NCBI RefSeq assembly: GCF_900156335.1
Contig: NZ_FTMZ01000003.1
Coordinates: 65,950 to 129,949 of the forward strand
Source: Sphaerotilus natans
GTDB lineage: Bacteria > Pseudomonadota > Gammaproteobacteria > Burkholderiales > Burkholderiaceae_C
Length of the DNA stretch: 64,000 nucleotides
Direction: 5' to 3'
Shown: one piece after another, positions 27,526 through 37,931 of the stretch
How positions within the stretch are numbered: position 1 is the stretch's first letter
Layout of the letters: each line of letters begins with the position of its first letter
Position numbers and translations under genes: made by a program
Notes under the pieces: model-generated
What the model saw: the letters and a program-made list of their open reading frames with translations, nothing else
What the model was told of the DNA's origin: nothing
Databases searched by the model: none

Positions 27526-30500
27526 ATGCTGGCGACTTTCTGCGGCTGGCGCCGCTCTTTCCTGCGACTCTTGTCGGGTGGCGCGCTGCTGCTGGCTGCG
27601 CTGCTGCTGGCTTCGTTGCCCGTGCGGGCAGCGGCCTTCGAGTGGAACTGGGCCACCTCCACCTGCGAGGGCTCGACCGACGGCTGCCTGACCAATGGCA
27701 CCCGGCGCTTTCCCGGCATCGGTTCGGGCTCGAACATGCGCGACATCCTGTTCACCCGCGTCTCGGCGGTGGGCAGCGCCACGCCGGACACGCCGCGCAG
27801 CGGCTTCGGCAGCAATTCCACCGGGCCGCAGGACCATCTGGGCGGCGAGGTGCGCGGTGACATGACGGCCGGTGCGGTGTCGCAGGTGCGCTACCGCCTG
27901 ACCTTCGTCGCGCCGGGCACCAGCACGCCGCTGGCGCTGCCGGTGCCGGTCTACATGACCAGCCTGGACACCGACGGCTACAACTACCACGCCACCGGCG
28001 GCTTTCGCGAGCGCATCGAGTTCCACGGCACGCCGGCGGCCCTGCTGCCCGGCTCGCAGCTCGAGCCCGGCACCAGTCTGGGTGGCGGGCAGGCCTTCCG
28101 TCCGGTGGTCTGCACCAACGGCACCGACGCGGGCTGCACGGCCTTCGGCGCCGGTGGCTATGCCTTCTATCCCGGCTTCAACAACACCATGGCGGTGCAG
28201 GTGTCGGCGATCTATCCGGCCGGCCAGACGTCGCTGGAGTTCAGCTTCGGCATCGAGGTGTCGGCAGCCGGCCCGGGCAACTTCATCGAGTCGCGCCAGT
28301 TCGGCATCCAGGTCGGCATTCCCGATCCGGATGTGCGGCCGGTCTTCTCGAACCTGCCCACCGTCATCCGTCCGGGCCAGACCTACACCGGCCTGACGCT
28401 GAGCTGCTCCAACCCGGGCGCGACGGTCGCCGCGCTGGCCACCAGCTGTGCGCCGACGGTCTCGACCGGCAGCATCAGCGCGCTGAGCTGCAGCCCGGCG
28501 GTGCCGGCCACGGTGGCGCCGGATGCGTCGATCACCTGCACCTTCAGCTACACCGCCCCCGGCACGCAGGGGGGCACCGACGAGGCCGCCACCCAGGTCG
28601 TCTTCACCGGCACCACCGGCTCGGTCAGCGACATCAACAAGACCAACGATGTCACCACCGCCAGCGCGCCGCTGATCGACGCGCTCGACGAGAGCCTGAC
28701 GACGCCGGTCGGCAGCGCCGCCTCGCTGCAGGTGCTGGGCAACGATGCCCGCGGCAGCAGTGCCGCCACCCTGGCCACCGTCTCGCTGGCCGCGGTCAGC
28801 CCGCCTACCGCCGGCTCCAGCTTCGATCCGTCGACCGGCCTGTTCAGCGTGCCGGCCGGCGCCGCGCCGGGTGTCTACAGCGTCACCTACCAGGCCTGCG
28901 CCAATCCGGCGGTGGTGCCGGCGGTCTGCGACACCGCGGTGGCCACCATCACGGTGGCCGCGGCCGACCTGTCGCCGGTCTTCACCGGCCTGCCGACGGT
29001 GCTCGGCCCCGGCCAGACCTCCACTGGCCTGACGCTGACCTGCACCAATGCCGCCAGCGCGACCACCGCGCAGGCGCCGATCTGCCAGCCCTCGGCCTCG
29101 GCCGGCAGCGTCGGCAACATCGTCTGCAGCCCGGCGGGTGCCACGACGCTGGCGGCCGGTGCGGCCATCACCTGCACCTTCGACTACACCGCGCCCTTCA
29201 CGCAAGGAGGCACCGACGATGCGGCCACGCCGGTCACCTTCACCGGCACCACCGGCGCCAGCAATGACGGCAACGCCAGCAACAACACCACCACCGCGGA
29301 GGCGGTGATGATCGACGCGGTCGACGATGCGGTCGCGCGCACGCCGGGCCAGACCGGCCAGACCAGCCCGGTCGGCGGCAACGACCAGTGGCCGGCGGGC
29401 AGCAGCTTCTCGCGCATCGGCGGCAGCTGTGCCAATGCCTCGGTCTCGGCCGATGGCACCGCCACCTTCGACGTGCCGGCCAGCGGCAGCTGCACCGTGG
29501 TCTACCGGGTCTGCGCACCGGCGCCGAACGCGACGTCCTGCGACACCGCGACGCTGACGGTCACGCCCTCGGCCACCTCGGCCGACCTGTCGGTCGCGAT
29601 CACCGGCGTGCCGCCGACCGCCGCGCCGGGCACGCCCGTCACCGGCACGCTGACCTGCACCAACGCCGGCCCGGATGCCGCGCTGCAGGCCACCTGTGCC
29701 GGCGGCGCCGGCACCACCACGTCGAACTGCCGGGTCGGCGGCGTGGCAGTCATGCTGCCGCTGGCCAGCCTGGCCGCGGGTCAGGCGATCGTCTGCGACA
29801 TTGGCGCCACCACGCCGGCCAGCGGCCGGCTGACCGTGCCGGCCACCACCGGCGCCGCCAACGACACCAATGCCAGCAACAACAGCACCTCGGTCGAGGT
29901 GGTCGTGCTGGTCGAACCTGATCTGGCGGTGTCGAAGTCGCATGCGCCGCCGACCCTGGTCGAGGGCCAAGTCGGTCGCTACACCATCGTCGTGCGCAAT
30001 GCCTCGACCAGTTCGGCCACCAACGCGAGCTATACCGTCGTCGACACGCTGCCTGCTGGCATGACGGTCGCGTCGGTGCCGATCGGTACTGGTTGGGACT
30101 GTAGCGCTACCCGCATCGGTGCCAGCGTCGCCAGCTGCACCTCTAGCCTGGTGCTGGCTGCCGGCAGCGAGGCGCCAGCGATCACGCTCGATGTCTCGGT
30201 CTCGGCCGAGGCCTGCGCGACGCCGGACGCCTCCGGCCTGTGCAGTGGCAGCGCTGCGCCGGTCAACCGGGTTTCGGTCAGCGGCGGTGGTGAGTTATCG
30301 AGTCGTCTGCAGTCGAACAACAGCTACCAGGATCCGACGCCGGTGCGCCGTGTCGGCTCGGTCAGTGGCCGGGCCTGGCTCGACGCCGACCATGACCGTG
30401 TGCAGGGCAGTGGCGAGCACGGCGTTGCCGGCCTTCGGGTGGAGGTGATCGACGCCTCCGGCGCGCAGGTCGCTACCGCGACGACCGACGCCAGCGGCGA

Positions 30501-32235
30501 CTACCGAGTGCAGGGTCTGTCGGTGGGCAGCTACACCATCCGCTTCCGCGATCCGTCCACCGGCTCCTACTACGGCCGACCGATCTCGAAGGATCCGGCC
30601 GGCGGCAACGACCCGAGCGCTGACGCCTCGACCGGCGTCGTCGCCTCCGGTGTGATCAGCGGTGTTGTGGTGCCGGTAGGTGCCACCCGCATCAACCAGA
30701 GCCTGCCGCTGGATCCGGCTGGCGTCGTCTACGACAGCAGCAGCCGTGCGGCGCTCGGCGGCGTGGGGGTCGAACTGCTCGACGCCAGTGGTCAGGCGGT
30801 GCCGGGTGGCTGCCTGATCGGCGGCACGAATCAGGTCAGCACCTCCGGCAGCGGCGCGCTGGCCGGCGTCTACAGCTTCCTGCTGATCAATCCGCCACCA
30901 TCGGGCTGCCCTGGCGCCGCCGTCTACCAGCTTCGTGTCACGCCGACTGCGGGCTACGCTGCCAGCGGCTCGATCCCGGCGCAGGCTGGAACGCTGGTGC
31001 CGCCGACTGGCTGCACCAACGGCGCTGCAGGCGGCGTCTGCACCGTGCAGACGCAGGCACTGCCGCCCTCGGGCAGCGAGTCGACCGCCTACTACCTGTC
31101 GATCCGCCTGGATCCGGCCAGTGGTCCGGACGTGATCAACAACCACATCCCGCTCGATCCCTCGAGCAGCGGCACGCTGCTGGTGGTCAAGACCGGCGAC
31201 CGCACGCAGGCGGAGATCGGCGACTCGGTGCGCTACAGCATCGCGGTGCGCCGCACCGACAGCGGCGGCGCGACGCTGCCGGCGGTCGAGATCATCGACA
31301 CGCTGCCGGCGGGCTTCCGCTACATCGCCGGCACCGCGATGGTGGGCGGCGTGAAGATCGCCGATCCGAGCGGGGCACCGGGGCCGGTGCTGCGCTTCCA
31401 GATCGGTGCGCTGGCGGCCGGTGCCAGCAGCACGCTGAGCTACCGGGTGCGCATCGGCGTGGGCGCGCAGCAGGGCACGGGCATCAACCGCGCCCAGGCC
31501 ACCGGCACGCCGGGCGCGGTCTGCGGCAGCAGCGCCAATGCGCTGTGCTCCAACATCAGCCAGTTCCGGGTGACCGTCACCGGCGGCGTGTTCGGCGCCG
31601 AGGCCTGCGTGGTCGGCCGCGTCTTCGTCGACTGCAACCATGACCATGTGCAGGGGCCTGAGGAGCCGGGCATTCCGGGCGTGCGCTTCTACCTGAACGA
31701 CGGCACCTCGCTGATCAGCGATGTCGAGGGCAAGTACAGCGTCTGCGGCTTGGCGCCGCGCACCACCGTCATGGTGGCCGACGGCTCGACGCTGCCGCGC
31801 GGCAGCCGGCTCACCACCAGCTCGAACCGCAATGCGGGCGACGCCTTCAGCCTCTTCCTCGATCTGAAGAGCGGCGAGCTGCACCGGGCCGACTTCATCG
31901 AGGGCAGCTGCTCCAACACCGTGCTCGAGCAGGTCAAGGCCCGCCGCGCCCGTGGCGAGACGCAGACGCTCGAGACCGAGAAGAAGGGCGGCCGGGTGCT
32001 GAAGTTCGATGGCAAGCCGGTCACCGCGCCGGCCCAGGCCACCGACAGCGCCCGCCAGCGCGGCACGGCCGCCGGCCAGGGCGAGGTCGGCGCGGTCAAG
32101 CCGCGCCAGGCGGTCGGCACCGCCGGCGCCGCCGGCGCCCGCACCGAGACCCGCGAGACGCTGCGCGAGCCGGTCTCGGTCAATCCGGCGTCGTCCGGCG
32201 CCACCGTGCCGTCGGCCGAGGAGGGTGCGCGATGA
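27526..32235 (+). CDS. Large exported DUF11/SdrD-B repeat surface protein
   Basis: The 1569-residue product has a signal peptide (LLLAALLLASLPVRA, cleaved near residue 36). A unique N-terminal domain (about 38-265) contains several Cys and Asn/Gly-rich loops. Three related beta-sandwich repeats start near residues 268, 480 and 685 with DVRPVFSNLP, DLSPVFTGLP and DLSVAITGVP. A DUF11-type domain begins near 795, an SdrD-B/Cna-B-like domain near 944 (GRAWLDADHDRVQG), a second DUF11-type domain near 1215, and a second SdrD-B domain near 1358 (GRVFVDCNHDHVQG). A charged Ala-rich tail ends it. There is no LPXTG, as expected in a Gram-negative. ATG 27526 has AAGG upstream. It probably forms a surface stalk or adhesin presented by the two genes that follow; the 4-base overlap shows coupling. 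Confidence 0.82.
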   Translation: MLATFCGWRRSFLRLLSGGALLLAALLLASLPVRAAAFEWNWATSTCEGSTDGCLTNGTRRFPGIGSGSNMRDILFTRVSAVGSATPDTPRSGFGSNSTGPQDHLGGEVRGDMTAGAVSQVRYRLTFVAPGTSTPLALPVPVYMTSLDTDGYNYHATGGFRERIEFHGTPAALLPGSQLEPGTSLGGGQAFRPVVCTNGTDAGCTAFGAGGYAFYPGFNNTMAVQVSAIYPAGQTSLEFSFGIEVSAAGPGNFIESRQFGIQVGIPDPDVRPVFSNLPTVIRPGQTYTGLTLSCSNPGATVAALATSCAPTVSTGSISALSCSPAVPATVAPDASITCTFSYTAPGTQGGTDEAATQVVFTGTTGSVSDINKTNDVTTASAPLIDALDESLTTPVGSAASLQVLGNDARGSSAATLATVSLAAVSPPTAGSSFDPSTGLFSVPAGAAPGVYSVTYQACANPAVVPAVCDTAVATITVAAADLSPVFTGLPTVLGPGQTSTGLTLTCTNAASATTAQAPICQPSASAGSVGNIVCSPAGATTLAAGAAITCTFDYTAPFTQGGTDDAATPVTFTGTTGASNDGNASNNTTTAEAVMIDAVDDAVARTPGQTGQTSPVGGNDQWPAGSSFSRIGGSCANASVSADGTATFDVPASGSCTVVYRVCAPAPNATSCDTATLTVTPSATSADLSVAITGVPPTAAPGTPVTGTLTCTNAGPDAALQATCAGGAGTTTSNCRVGGVAVMLPLASLAAGQAIVCDIGATTPASGRLTVPATTGAANDTNASNNSTSVEVVVLVEPDLAVSKSHAPPTLVEGQVGRYTIVVRNASTSSATNASYTVVDTLPAGMTVASVPIGTGWDCSATRIGASVASCTSSLVLAAGSEAPAITLDVSVSAEACATPDASGLCSGSAAPVNRVSVSGGGELSSRLQSNNSYQDPTPVRRVGSVSGRAWLDADHDRVQGSGEHGVAGLRVEVIDASGAQVATATTDASGDYRVQGLSVGSYTIRFRDPSTGSYYGRPISKDPAGGNDPSADASTGVVASGVISGVVVPVGATRINQSLPLDPAGVVYDSSSRAALGGVGVELLDASGQAVPGGCLIGGTNQVSTSGSGALAGVYSFLLINPPPSGCPGAAVYQLRVTPTAGYAASGSIPAQAGTLVPPTGCTNGAAGGVCTVQTQALPPSGSESTAYYLSIRLDPASGPDVINNHIPLDPSSSGTLLVVKTGDRTQAEIGDSVRYSIAVRRTDSGGATLPAVEIIDTLPAGFRYIAGTAMVGGVKIADPSGAPGPVLRFQIGALAAGASSTLSYRVRIGVGAQQGTGINRAQATGTPGAVCGSSANALCSNISQFRVTVTGGVFGAEACVVGRVFVDCNHDHVQGPEEPGIPGVRFYLNDGTSLISDVEGKYSVCGLAPRTTVMVADGSTLPRGSRLTTSSNRNAGDAFSLFLDLKSGELHRADFIEGSCSNTVLEQVKARRARGETQTLETEKKGGRVLKFDGKPVTAPAQATDSARQRGTAAGQGEVGAVKPRQAVGTAGAAGARTETRETLREPVSVNPASSGATVPSAEEGAR

Positions 32236-35200
32236 GCCGCCTGCTGCCCGCCGACCGAACGAACCGATCTGTCACGACTGTCACGATGCTTCCGAACCTG
32301 TCGTCGCCCGCGCCGCTGCTGAAGCCGCTGCATCTTGCCGTGCGGCATGCGCTGCCTGCGCTGGCCGCCGGCCTGGCCCTGAGCGCCGGCCTGGCCCGCG
32401 CCCAGGTCGATGTCGATCCGGTGCATCCGCTCGGCGAGGCGCCGGGCCGCTACCGCCCGCTGTTCACGTTGCCCGAGCCGGCGGGCGCGCCGCGCATCCT
32501 GCTCGACGGCCAGTACGCGGCCAATGCCCGCGTCGGCCGGCTGGCGGTCGAGGTGCATGGCGCCGGCGCGCCGGCCGACGGGGTGACGCCGGTCGAGATC
32601 GTCGTGCGGGTCTTCGACCGCGAGGGCCGGCCGCTGCGCGAGCCGGTGCTGCTCACCGTCGAGCACCGCGGCGGCGCCCGGCTGCTGCTGCCCGAGGCCC
32701 GCACCGACGAGGGCGGCGCCGACCGCCGCGACGCCGACCGCAGCGTGCCCGGCACGCAGCTGCGCGTCAGCGGCGGCGAGGCGCGCTTCAGCCTGATCGC
32801 GCCGGCCCAGCCCGAGGACGTGCTGCTGCGCCTGAGCGCCGGCGAGGCCGAGGTGGCCGGCACCATCGGCTTTGACCCGGATGTGCGCGAGATGATCGCC
32901 GCCGGCCTGATCGAGGGCGTCATCGGTCGCAGCACGCGGCGCTATGACGGCGCGGTGTCGCCGGCGCGGGTCGACGACGGCTTCGAGGCCGAGCTGCGCC
33001 ACTGGAGCCGTGACTTCGACAGTGGCCGCGGCCGCGCGGCGCTGCGGGCCAGCGTCTTCCTGAAGGGCAAGATCCGCGGCGACCGGCTGCTGACGCTGGC
33101 CTACGACTCCGACAAGGACACCCGCGCGCGGCTGCTGCGCGACATCCGCCCCGAGGCCTGGTATCCGGTCTACGGCGACGCCAGCGTCAAGGGCTTCGAT
33201 GCGCGCAGCGCCTCGAAGCTCTATGTGCGGGTCGACCAGGGCCGCAGCTTCGTGATGTACGGCGACTTCGCCGCCGGCGAGGGCGTGACGCCGGCGGCCG
33301 GCGGCGGGGTGGTGGCCGGCACCCGGCTGCGCCAGCTCGGCAGCTACCAGCGCACGCTCACCGGCGTGAAGCTGCACCGCGAGAGCACCGACGGCTTCCT
33401 CAATCTCTTCGCCAGCCGCGACACGCTGCGCCAGGTCACCGAGGAGATCGCCGCCAACGGCACCAGCGGTCCGTTTGCGGTCAGTGGCACGCAGGCGCTC
33501 GAGAACAGCGAGCAGGTGCAGCTGATCGTGCGCGACCGCAACAACCTCAACACGGTGCTGTCGGTGACGACGCTGGTGCGGCTGAGCGACTACAGCTTCG
33601 AGCCCTTCAGTGGCCGCATCCTGCTCACCCGGCCGATCCCGAGCCAGGATGCCGACGGCAACCCGATCCACCTGCGCATCAGCTACGAGGTCGACCAGGG
33701 CGGAGACGCCTTCTGGCTGGCCGGCGCCGATGGTCAGATCAATCTGGGCGAGCGCGCCAGCCTGGGCGGCGCGATCGTCGAGGACCGCAATCCGCAGGCG
33801 CCGTTCCGGCTCGCCAGCGTGCATGCGGGCGTGAAGCTGGGCGCGGCGACCGAGCTGGTCGTCGAGGCCGCGCAGACCGAGGCGGCACTGTCCGCGGTCG
33901 GCACCTCGCTGGTCGGCGCGCCGGTGCTGCCGGAGAGCGGCACCGCCACCGGCCGGGCCGCGCGCGTCGAGGTCCAGCACCGCGGCGAGCGCCTGGAGGC
34001 GCGGCTGCGCGCGGCGCGCACCGGTGCGGCATTCGCCAACACCGCCGCCGGCGTGCAGCCCGGCAGCGAGCAGCTCGGCGGCTCGGCGCGCTGGCAGGCC
34101 AGCGAGGACTGGGCGCTGCGCGTCGAGCTGCAGCGCGACCGCGACACCGCCACCGATGCGCGCGCCAGCGGCGCCAGCCTGGGCGCCGACTACCGCCTGA
34201 GCCCGACGCTGACCGTCGGGGCCGGACTGCGCCGCATCGAGGAGACCGGCCGCCTGCGCGGCGCGCTGGCCGGTCTGGCGGCCAATCCGTCGGCGGGCAG
34301 CTATTACGCGCCGGGCTCGGACGGCGGCTTCAGCGGCGCCGGCAGCACCACGCTGCTCAATGCCAACAGCGCGCTGGCGTCCTACGGCAGCGGCGCGGCG
34401 CCGGGCACGGTGCCCGACCTGGAGACCACCACCGCCTTTGCCGGCGCGACCTGGCGGGCCAGCGATCGCTGGACCCTCAAGGGCCTGGCCGAAGCGGCGG
34501 TCGATGGCCAGGACCGTCACCGCGTCGAGCTGGCGACCAGCTACCAGCTGGCCGAGCGCGCGCGGCTGTATGCGCGTGCCGAGCATCAGGACGGCCTGTC
34601 CTCGCGCTATGCGCTCGACGGCGCCAGCAGCCGCGGCCAGGCGATCGCGCTGGGCATCGACGGCCGCTACATGGCCGGCGGCGATGTCTTCAGCGAATAC
34701 CGCCTGCGCGACGCCAGCGACGGCCGCGCCTCGCAGGTCGCCACCGGCGTGCGCAATGTCTGGCAGATGCGTCCGGGCTGGGCGATGACGACCGGGCTGG
34801 AGCGGCTGCGCATTCTCGACGGCAGCGGCCAGAACGCCACCGCCGCCACGCTGGGCTCCGACTGGACCGACAGCGAGTGGTGGAAGCTCTCCGGCCGCCT
34901 GGAGTGGCGCCGGCTGGAGGCCCGCGGTGCGTCGACGACCAGCGGCAGCTCGGCGCTGACCACGCAGGACAGCTGGCTGACGACGCTGACCGCGGTGCGC
35001 CGCCTCGACCGCGACTGGACGGCGCTGGCGCGCAACTACTACCTGGCCACGGACAACCACGGCGCGCGCGCCAACGGCTGGCAGGACCGCTTCCAGGTCG
35101 GTCTGGCCTGGCGGCCGGTCGACCACAACCGCATCGACGTGCTGGGCAAGTACGAATACAAGGTCGAGGACAACATCAACGCCACCGAGGAGTGGCGCCG

Positions 35201-35645
35201 GGTGCATGTCGGCGCGGTGCAGGCCAATGTGCATCCTGCGCGGGCCTGGTGGGCGTCGGGCCGGCTGGCCGGCAAGACGGTGTCCGAACGCTTCCCGGTG
35301 GCCGAAGGCGGGGTGCAGGACCGCTACCGCGCCTGGCTGGCGAGCGGGCGGCTGATCCATGACCTGAGCGAGCGCTGGGACCTCGGGCTGCAGCTCAGCC
35401 TGATGCGCGGTCAGGCCAGCGGCCAGAGCGGCGCGTCCTGGCAGCGCTCGGTCGGGGTGGAGGTGGGCTATCTGGTGCAGTCCAACCTGTGGCTGTCGGC
35501 CGGCTACAACGCCAGCGGCTTCCGCGACCGCGACCTGTCCAGCGACTACACCGCGCGCGGTGCCTACCTGCGGCTGCGCTTCAAGTTCGACGCCGACCTG
35601 TTTGCCGGGGCCGACCCGGTCGTGAACCGCGCGCTGCCGCGCTGA
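32232..35645 (+). CDS. Large outer-membrane beta-barrel protein with N-terminal Ig-like domain
   Basis: The 1137-residue product has a late signal peptide (PALAAGLALSAGLARAQ, residues about 41-57). An Ig-like region follows (about 85-220: TPVEIVVRVFDREGRPL). From about residue 250 to the end it alternates short polar and aromatic strands (RAALRASVFLKGKI, YLRLRFKFDADLF), typical of a large outer-membrane barrel. It lacks a TonB box and plug signature that I can recognise. The start is supported by GAGGAGGG 6 bases upstream and a 4-base overlap with the SdrD-B gene. It may export or hold the preceding protein. The family is not identified with certainty. Confidence 0.72.
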   Translation: MSRLLPADRTNRSVTTVTMLPNLSSPAPLLKPLHLAVRHALPALAAGLALSAGLARAQVDVDPVHPLGEAPGRYRPLFTLPEPAGAPRILLDGQYAANARVGRLAVEVHGAGAPADGVTPVEIVVRVFDREGRPLREPVLLTVEHRGGARLLLPEARTDEGGADRRDADRSVPGTQLRVSGGEARFSLIAPAQPEDVLLRLSAGEAEVAGTIGFDPDVREMIAAGLIEGVIGRSTRRYDGAVSPARVDDGFEAELRHWSRDFDSGRGRAALRASVFLKGKIRGDRLLTLAYDSDKDTRARLLRDIRPEAWYPVYGDASVKGFDARSASKLYVRVDQGRSFVMYGDFAAGEGVTPAAGGGVVAGTRLRQLGSYQRTLTGVKLHRESTDGFLNLFASRDTLRQVTEEIAANGTSGPFAVSGTQALENSEQVQLIVRDRNNLNTVLSVTTLVRLSDYSFEPFSGRILLTRPIPSQDADGNPIHLRISYEVDQGGDAFWLAGADGQINLGERASLGGAIVEDRNPQAPFRLASVHAGVKLGAATELVVEAAQTEAALSAVGTSLVGAPVLPESGTATGRAARVEVQHRGERLEARLRAARTGAAFANTAAGVQPGSEQLGGSARWQASEDWALRVELQRDRDTATDARASGASLGADYRLSPTLTVGAGLRRIEETGRLRGALAGLAANPSAGSYYAPGSDGGFSGAGSTTLLNANSALASYGSGAAPGTVPDLETTTAFAGATWRASDRWTLKGLAEAAVDGQDRHRVELATSYQLAERARLYARAEHQDGLSSRYALDGASSRGQAIALGIDGRYMAGGDVFSEYRLRDASDGRASQVATGVRNVWQMRPGWAMTTGLERLRILDGSGQNATAATLGSDWTDSEWWKLSGRLEWRRLEARGASTTSGSSALTTQDSWLTTLTAVRRLDRDWTALARNYYLATDNHGARANGWQDRFQVGLAWRPVDHNRIDVLGKYEYKVEDNINATEEWRRVHVGAVQANVHPARAWWASGRLAGKTVSERFPVAEGGVQDRYRAWLASGRLIHDLSERWDLGLQLSLMRGQASGQSGASWQRSVGVEVGYLVQSNLWLSAGYNASGFRDRDLSSDYTARGAYLRLRFKFDADLFAGADPVVNRALPR

Positions 35646-35651
35646 CCCATC

Positions 35652-36695
35652 ATGAAGAACCTTCGCGTTTCCCTCTCCACGCTGGCGGCGGCGTCGCTGC
35701 TGACGCTCGCGCCGGTGGCCGCCCGCGCCGATGCCGCCACCGATGGCCAGCTCGCCGCCGACCACGCCGCCTACCGCGCGCAGCAGCAGGCCATCGCCGA
35801 GCTGAACGCCACCGGCCGCCACCCGCTGCGCAGCTACCCGCTGGCCAAGGCGCAATGCTGGCTGGACGTGAGTTTCCACGAATACACCCGCAACGACCGC
35901 TCGGCCTTCCCGGCCGAGGCGCTGCACGAGTCGCGCCGCATCACCGGCTATCTGGCCGGCGGTGGCGTGGCCGGTGCCGAGGCCGATCCGTCGCGCCAGA
36001 CGCCGCTGGTCAATGGCGCAGCGCGGCTGCGCGAGGACCTGTGGGCCCGGCTGGGCGCGCTGCGCGAGCACCGCGGCTGGGCCTGCGCCCAGCAGCTTGC
36101 CGCCTGCGCCGAGGTCGAGCTGGTGCATGCCGGCAACGAGCACCAGCAGCTCGGCTGGCGCCACGCCAAGCCCTACATCCAGATCGCCGAAGACCAGGTC
36201 GGCGATGCGGCCCGCGCGGCCGAGCTGTGCCCGGTCGATCCACCGCCCGCACCGCCGACCCCTCCGGCTCCGCCTGCGCCGCCGGCCCCGCCGGTGCCGC
36301 CGCTGGTGGTCAACGAGCGCATCGTGCTGAGCGCCAGCGTGCTGTTCGGCTTCGACCGCCGCGGCATCGACGACCTGCTGCCGGGCGGGCGCGCCCAGCT
36401 CGACCAGCTGGCGCTGCGGCTGAACAAGGTCTATGCGCGCATCGATCGCCTCGAGCTGATCGGCCACACCGACCGGCTCGGCGGCGAGGCCTACAACCGC
36501 AAGCTCTCGCAGGACCGCGCCGAGGCGATTCGCGCTTATCTGGCCAGTCGGGGCGTCGCGGTGGCGATGATCGCGACCGGCCGCGGCAGCGAGCAGCCGG
36601 TGGTCGAGTGCAGCCAGAAGAGCCCGGCGGCGCTGCGCGCCTGCCTGCAGCCGAACCGCCGCGTCGAGCTGGACATCACCGGCGTGCCGCGCTGA
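35652..36695 (+). CDS. OmpA-family peptidoglycan-anchoring protein
   Basis: The 347-residue product has a signal peptide (LSTLAAASLLTLAPVAARA). An N-terminal helical domain (about 30-190) contains three Cys residues. A Pro-rich linker spans about 196-220 (PAPPTPPAPPAPP). The OmpA C-terminal domain (about 225-345) contains VLFGFDRRGIDDL and LIGHTDRLGGEAYNRKLSQD, the peptidoglycan-binding motif. It lies 6 bases after the barrel gene with no clear ribosome site, so coupled translation is likely. It would tie the barrel/surface-protein pair to the cell wall (inference). Confidence 0.88.
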   Translation: MKNLRVSLSTLAAASLLTLAPVAARADAATDGQLAADHAAYRAQQQAIAELNATGRHPLRSYPLAKAQCWLDVSFHEYTRNDRSAFPAEALHESRRITGYLAGGGVAGAEADPSRQTPLVNGAARLREDLWARLGALREHRGWACAQQLAACAEVELVHAGNEHQQLGWRHAKPYIQIAEDQVGDAARAAELCPVDPPPAPPTPPAPPAPPAPPVPPLVVNERIVLSASVLFGFDRRGIDDLLPGGRAQLDQLALRLNKVYARIDRLELIGHTDRLGGEAYNRKLSQDRAEAIRAYLASRGVAVAMIATGRGSEQPVVECSQKSPAALRACLQPNRRVELDITGVPR

Positions 36696-36759
36696 GGTCA
36701 TCCGGCCGCGTGCATACTGCAGTGCAGCATGACTTGGCTGCGCTGTCGGCCTGCACGCG

Positions 36760-37809
36760 ATGTTCGACCTCCCGATCCTGCGCCGGCGTGTCCGGACGCC
36801 GCTGCCGCTGAGCCTGGCGCTGCAGGGTGGCGGCGCGCACGGCGCCTATGCCTGGGGCGTGCTCGATGCGCTGCTCGAGAGCGGCCGCTTCGTGCCGCAG
36901 GCGATCAGCGGCGCCAGCGCCGGGGCGATGAACGCGCTGGTGCTGGCCGACGGCTGGCTGCGCGGCGGCCCCGACGGCGCGCGCGAGGCGCTCGACGCCT
37001 TCTGGCGCCGGCTCGGCGAGCTGCTGCCCACCCACTGGTTCGTCGTCGGCGACGAGCGCCGGCCCAGCCTGCACGGCGGCGTGCGCCTGGCGATGCAGTG
37101 GAGCCGGCTGCTGTTCGCGCCACAGCAGCTCAATCCGCTTGACCTCAATCCGCTGCGCGATCTGCTGCTCGAGCGCATCGACTTCGCGCGGCTGCGCCAG
37201 GCGGACGCGCCGCGCCTGTTCATCGCCACCACCCGGGCCGACACCGGCCGGCTGCGGCTGTTCGACAACGCCAGCCTGTCGGTGGAGGTGGCGCTGGCCT
37301 CGGCCTGCCTGCCGACGTTGCACCGCACCGTCATGATCGACGGCCTGCCGCACTGGGACGGCGGCTTCAGCGCCAACCCGCCGCTGTGGCCGCTGGTCGA
37401 ACATGGACCGGCCGAGGCCGATCTGCTGATCCTGATGCTGATGCCGCTGCGCTTCGCCGAGCTGCCCGGCGGGGCCGGCGCCATCCGCGAGCGCTCGCTC
37501 GACATCGCCTTCGGGGCCGCCTTCCAGCGCGAGGCCTGGCTGCTCGGGCGCGCCTGGCAGGATGCCCGTGCCGGCAGCGGCTGGGCCTGCGGTCCTCTGG
37601 CACGTCGCTTGCGTGGCTTGCGGCTGCATCTGATCGACGAGCGCCAGCAGCTGGCCGAGCTGCCGGCCGAGTCTCGCCTGATCGCGCACCAGCCCTTTCT
37701 GATCCATCTGCGCGATCTGGGCCGACAGCGTGCCCAGGACTGGCTGGCGCAGCATCGTGAGGCGATCGGGCGACGTTCGACGGTCGATCTGACCGATGCC
37801 TTCGGCTGA
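36760..37809 (+). CDS. Patatin-like phospholipase
   Basis: The 349-residue product has the oxyanion motif LQGGGAHGAYAWGVLDAL at residues 22-39 and the nucleophile elbow GASAG (about 50-54). The catalytic Asp lies in WDGGFSANPP (about 203-212). The Ser-Asp dyad is complete, so it is probably an active acyl hydrolase on phospholipids. No signal peptide is visible and no strong ribosome site is seen. It stands between two unrelated genes, 64 bp after the OmpA gene, and is probably transcribed on its own. Confidence 0.9.
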   Translation: MFDLPILRRRVRTPLPLSLALQGGGAHGAYAWGVLDALLESGRFVPQAISGASAGAMNALVLADGWLRGGPDGAREALDAFWRRLGELLPTHWFVVGDERRPSLHGGVRLAMQWSRLLFAPQQLNPLDLNPLRDLLLERIDFARLRQADAPRLFIATTRADTGRLRLFDNASLSVEVALASACLPTLHRTVMIDGLPHWDGGFSANPPLWPLVEHGPAEADLLILMLMPLRFAELPGGAGAIRERSLDIAFGAAFQREAWLLGRAWQDARAGSGWACGPLARRLRGLRLHLIDERQQLAELPAESRLIAHQPFLIHLRDLGRQRAQDWLAQHREAIGRRSTVDLTDAFG

Positions 37810-37931
37810 GGCTGCTGCCTCCCGTATCATTTCGGACAGGCATTGGATTCGTGAAAAATGACCGCCCTAACCGGGGGGTTCCAGGGTGTGGCGCTCCGGC
37901 CGGGGCGCTGGAGAGGACACAGGCACAAGCA

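Noticed and set aside
31689-36701. A 1670-codon minus-strand open frame opposite the surface-protein operon
   Set aside because: Low-complexity translation, no start context; the opposite strand encodes signal peptides and known domains.
37851-37931. GTG start at 37851 for the diguanylate cyclase
   Set aside because: The extra codons have low third-position GC compared with the rest of the gene, and no ribosome site precedes the GTG.
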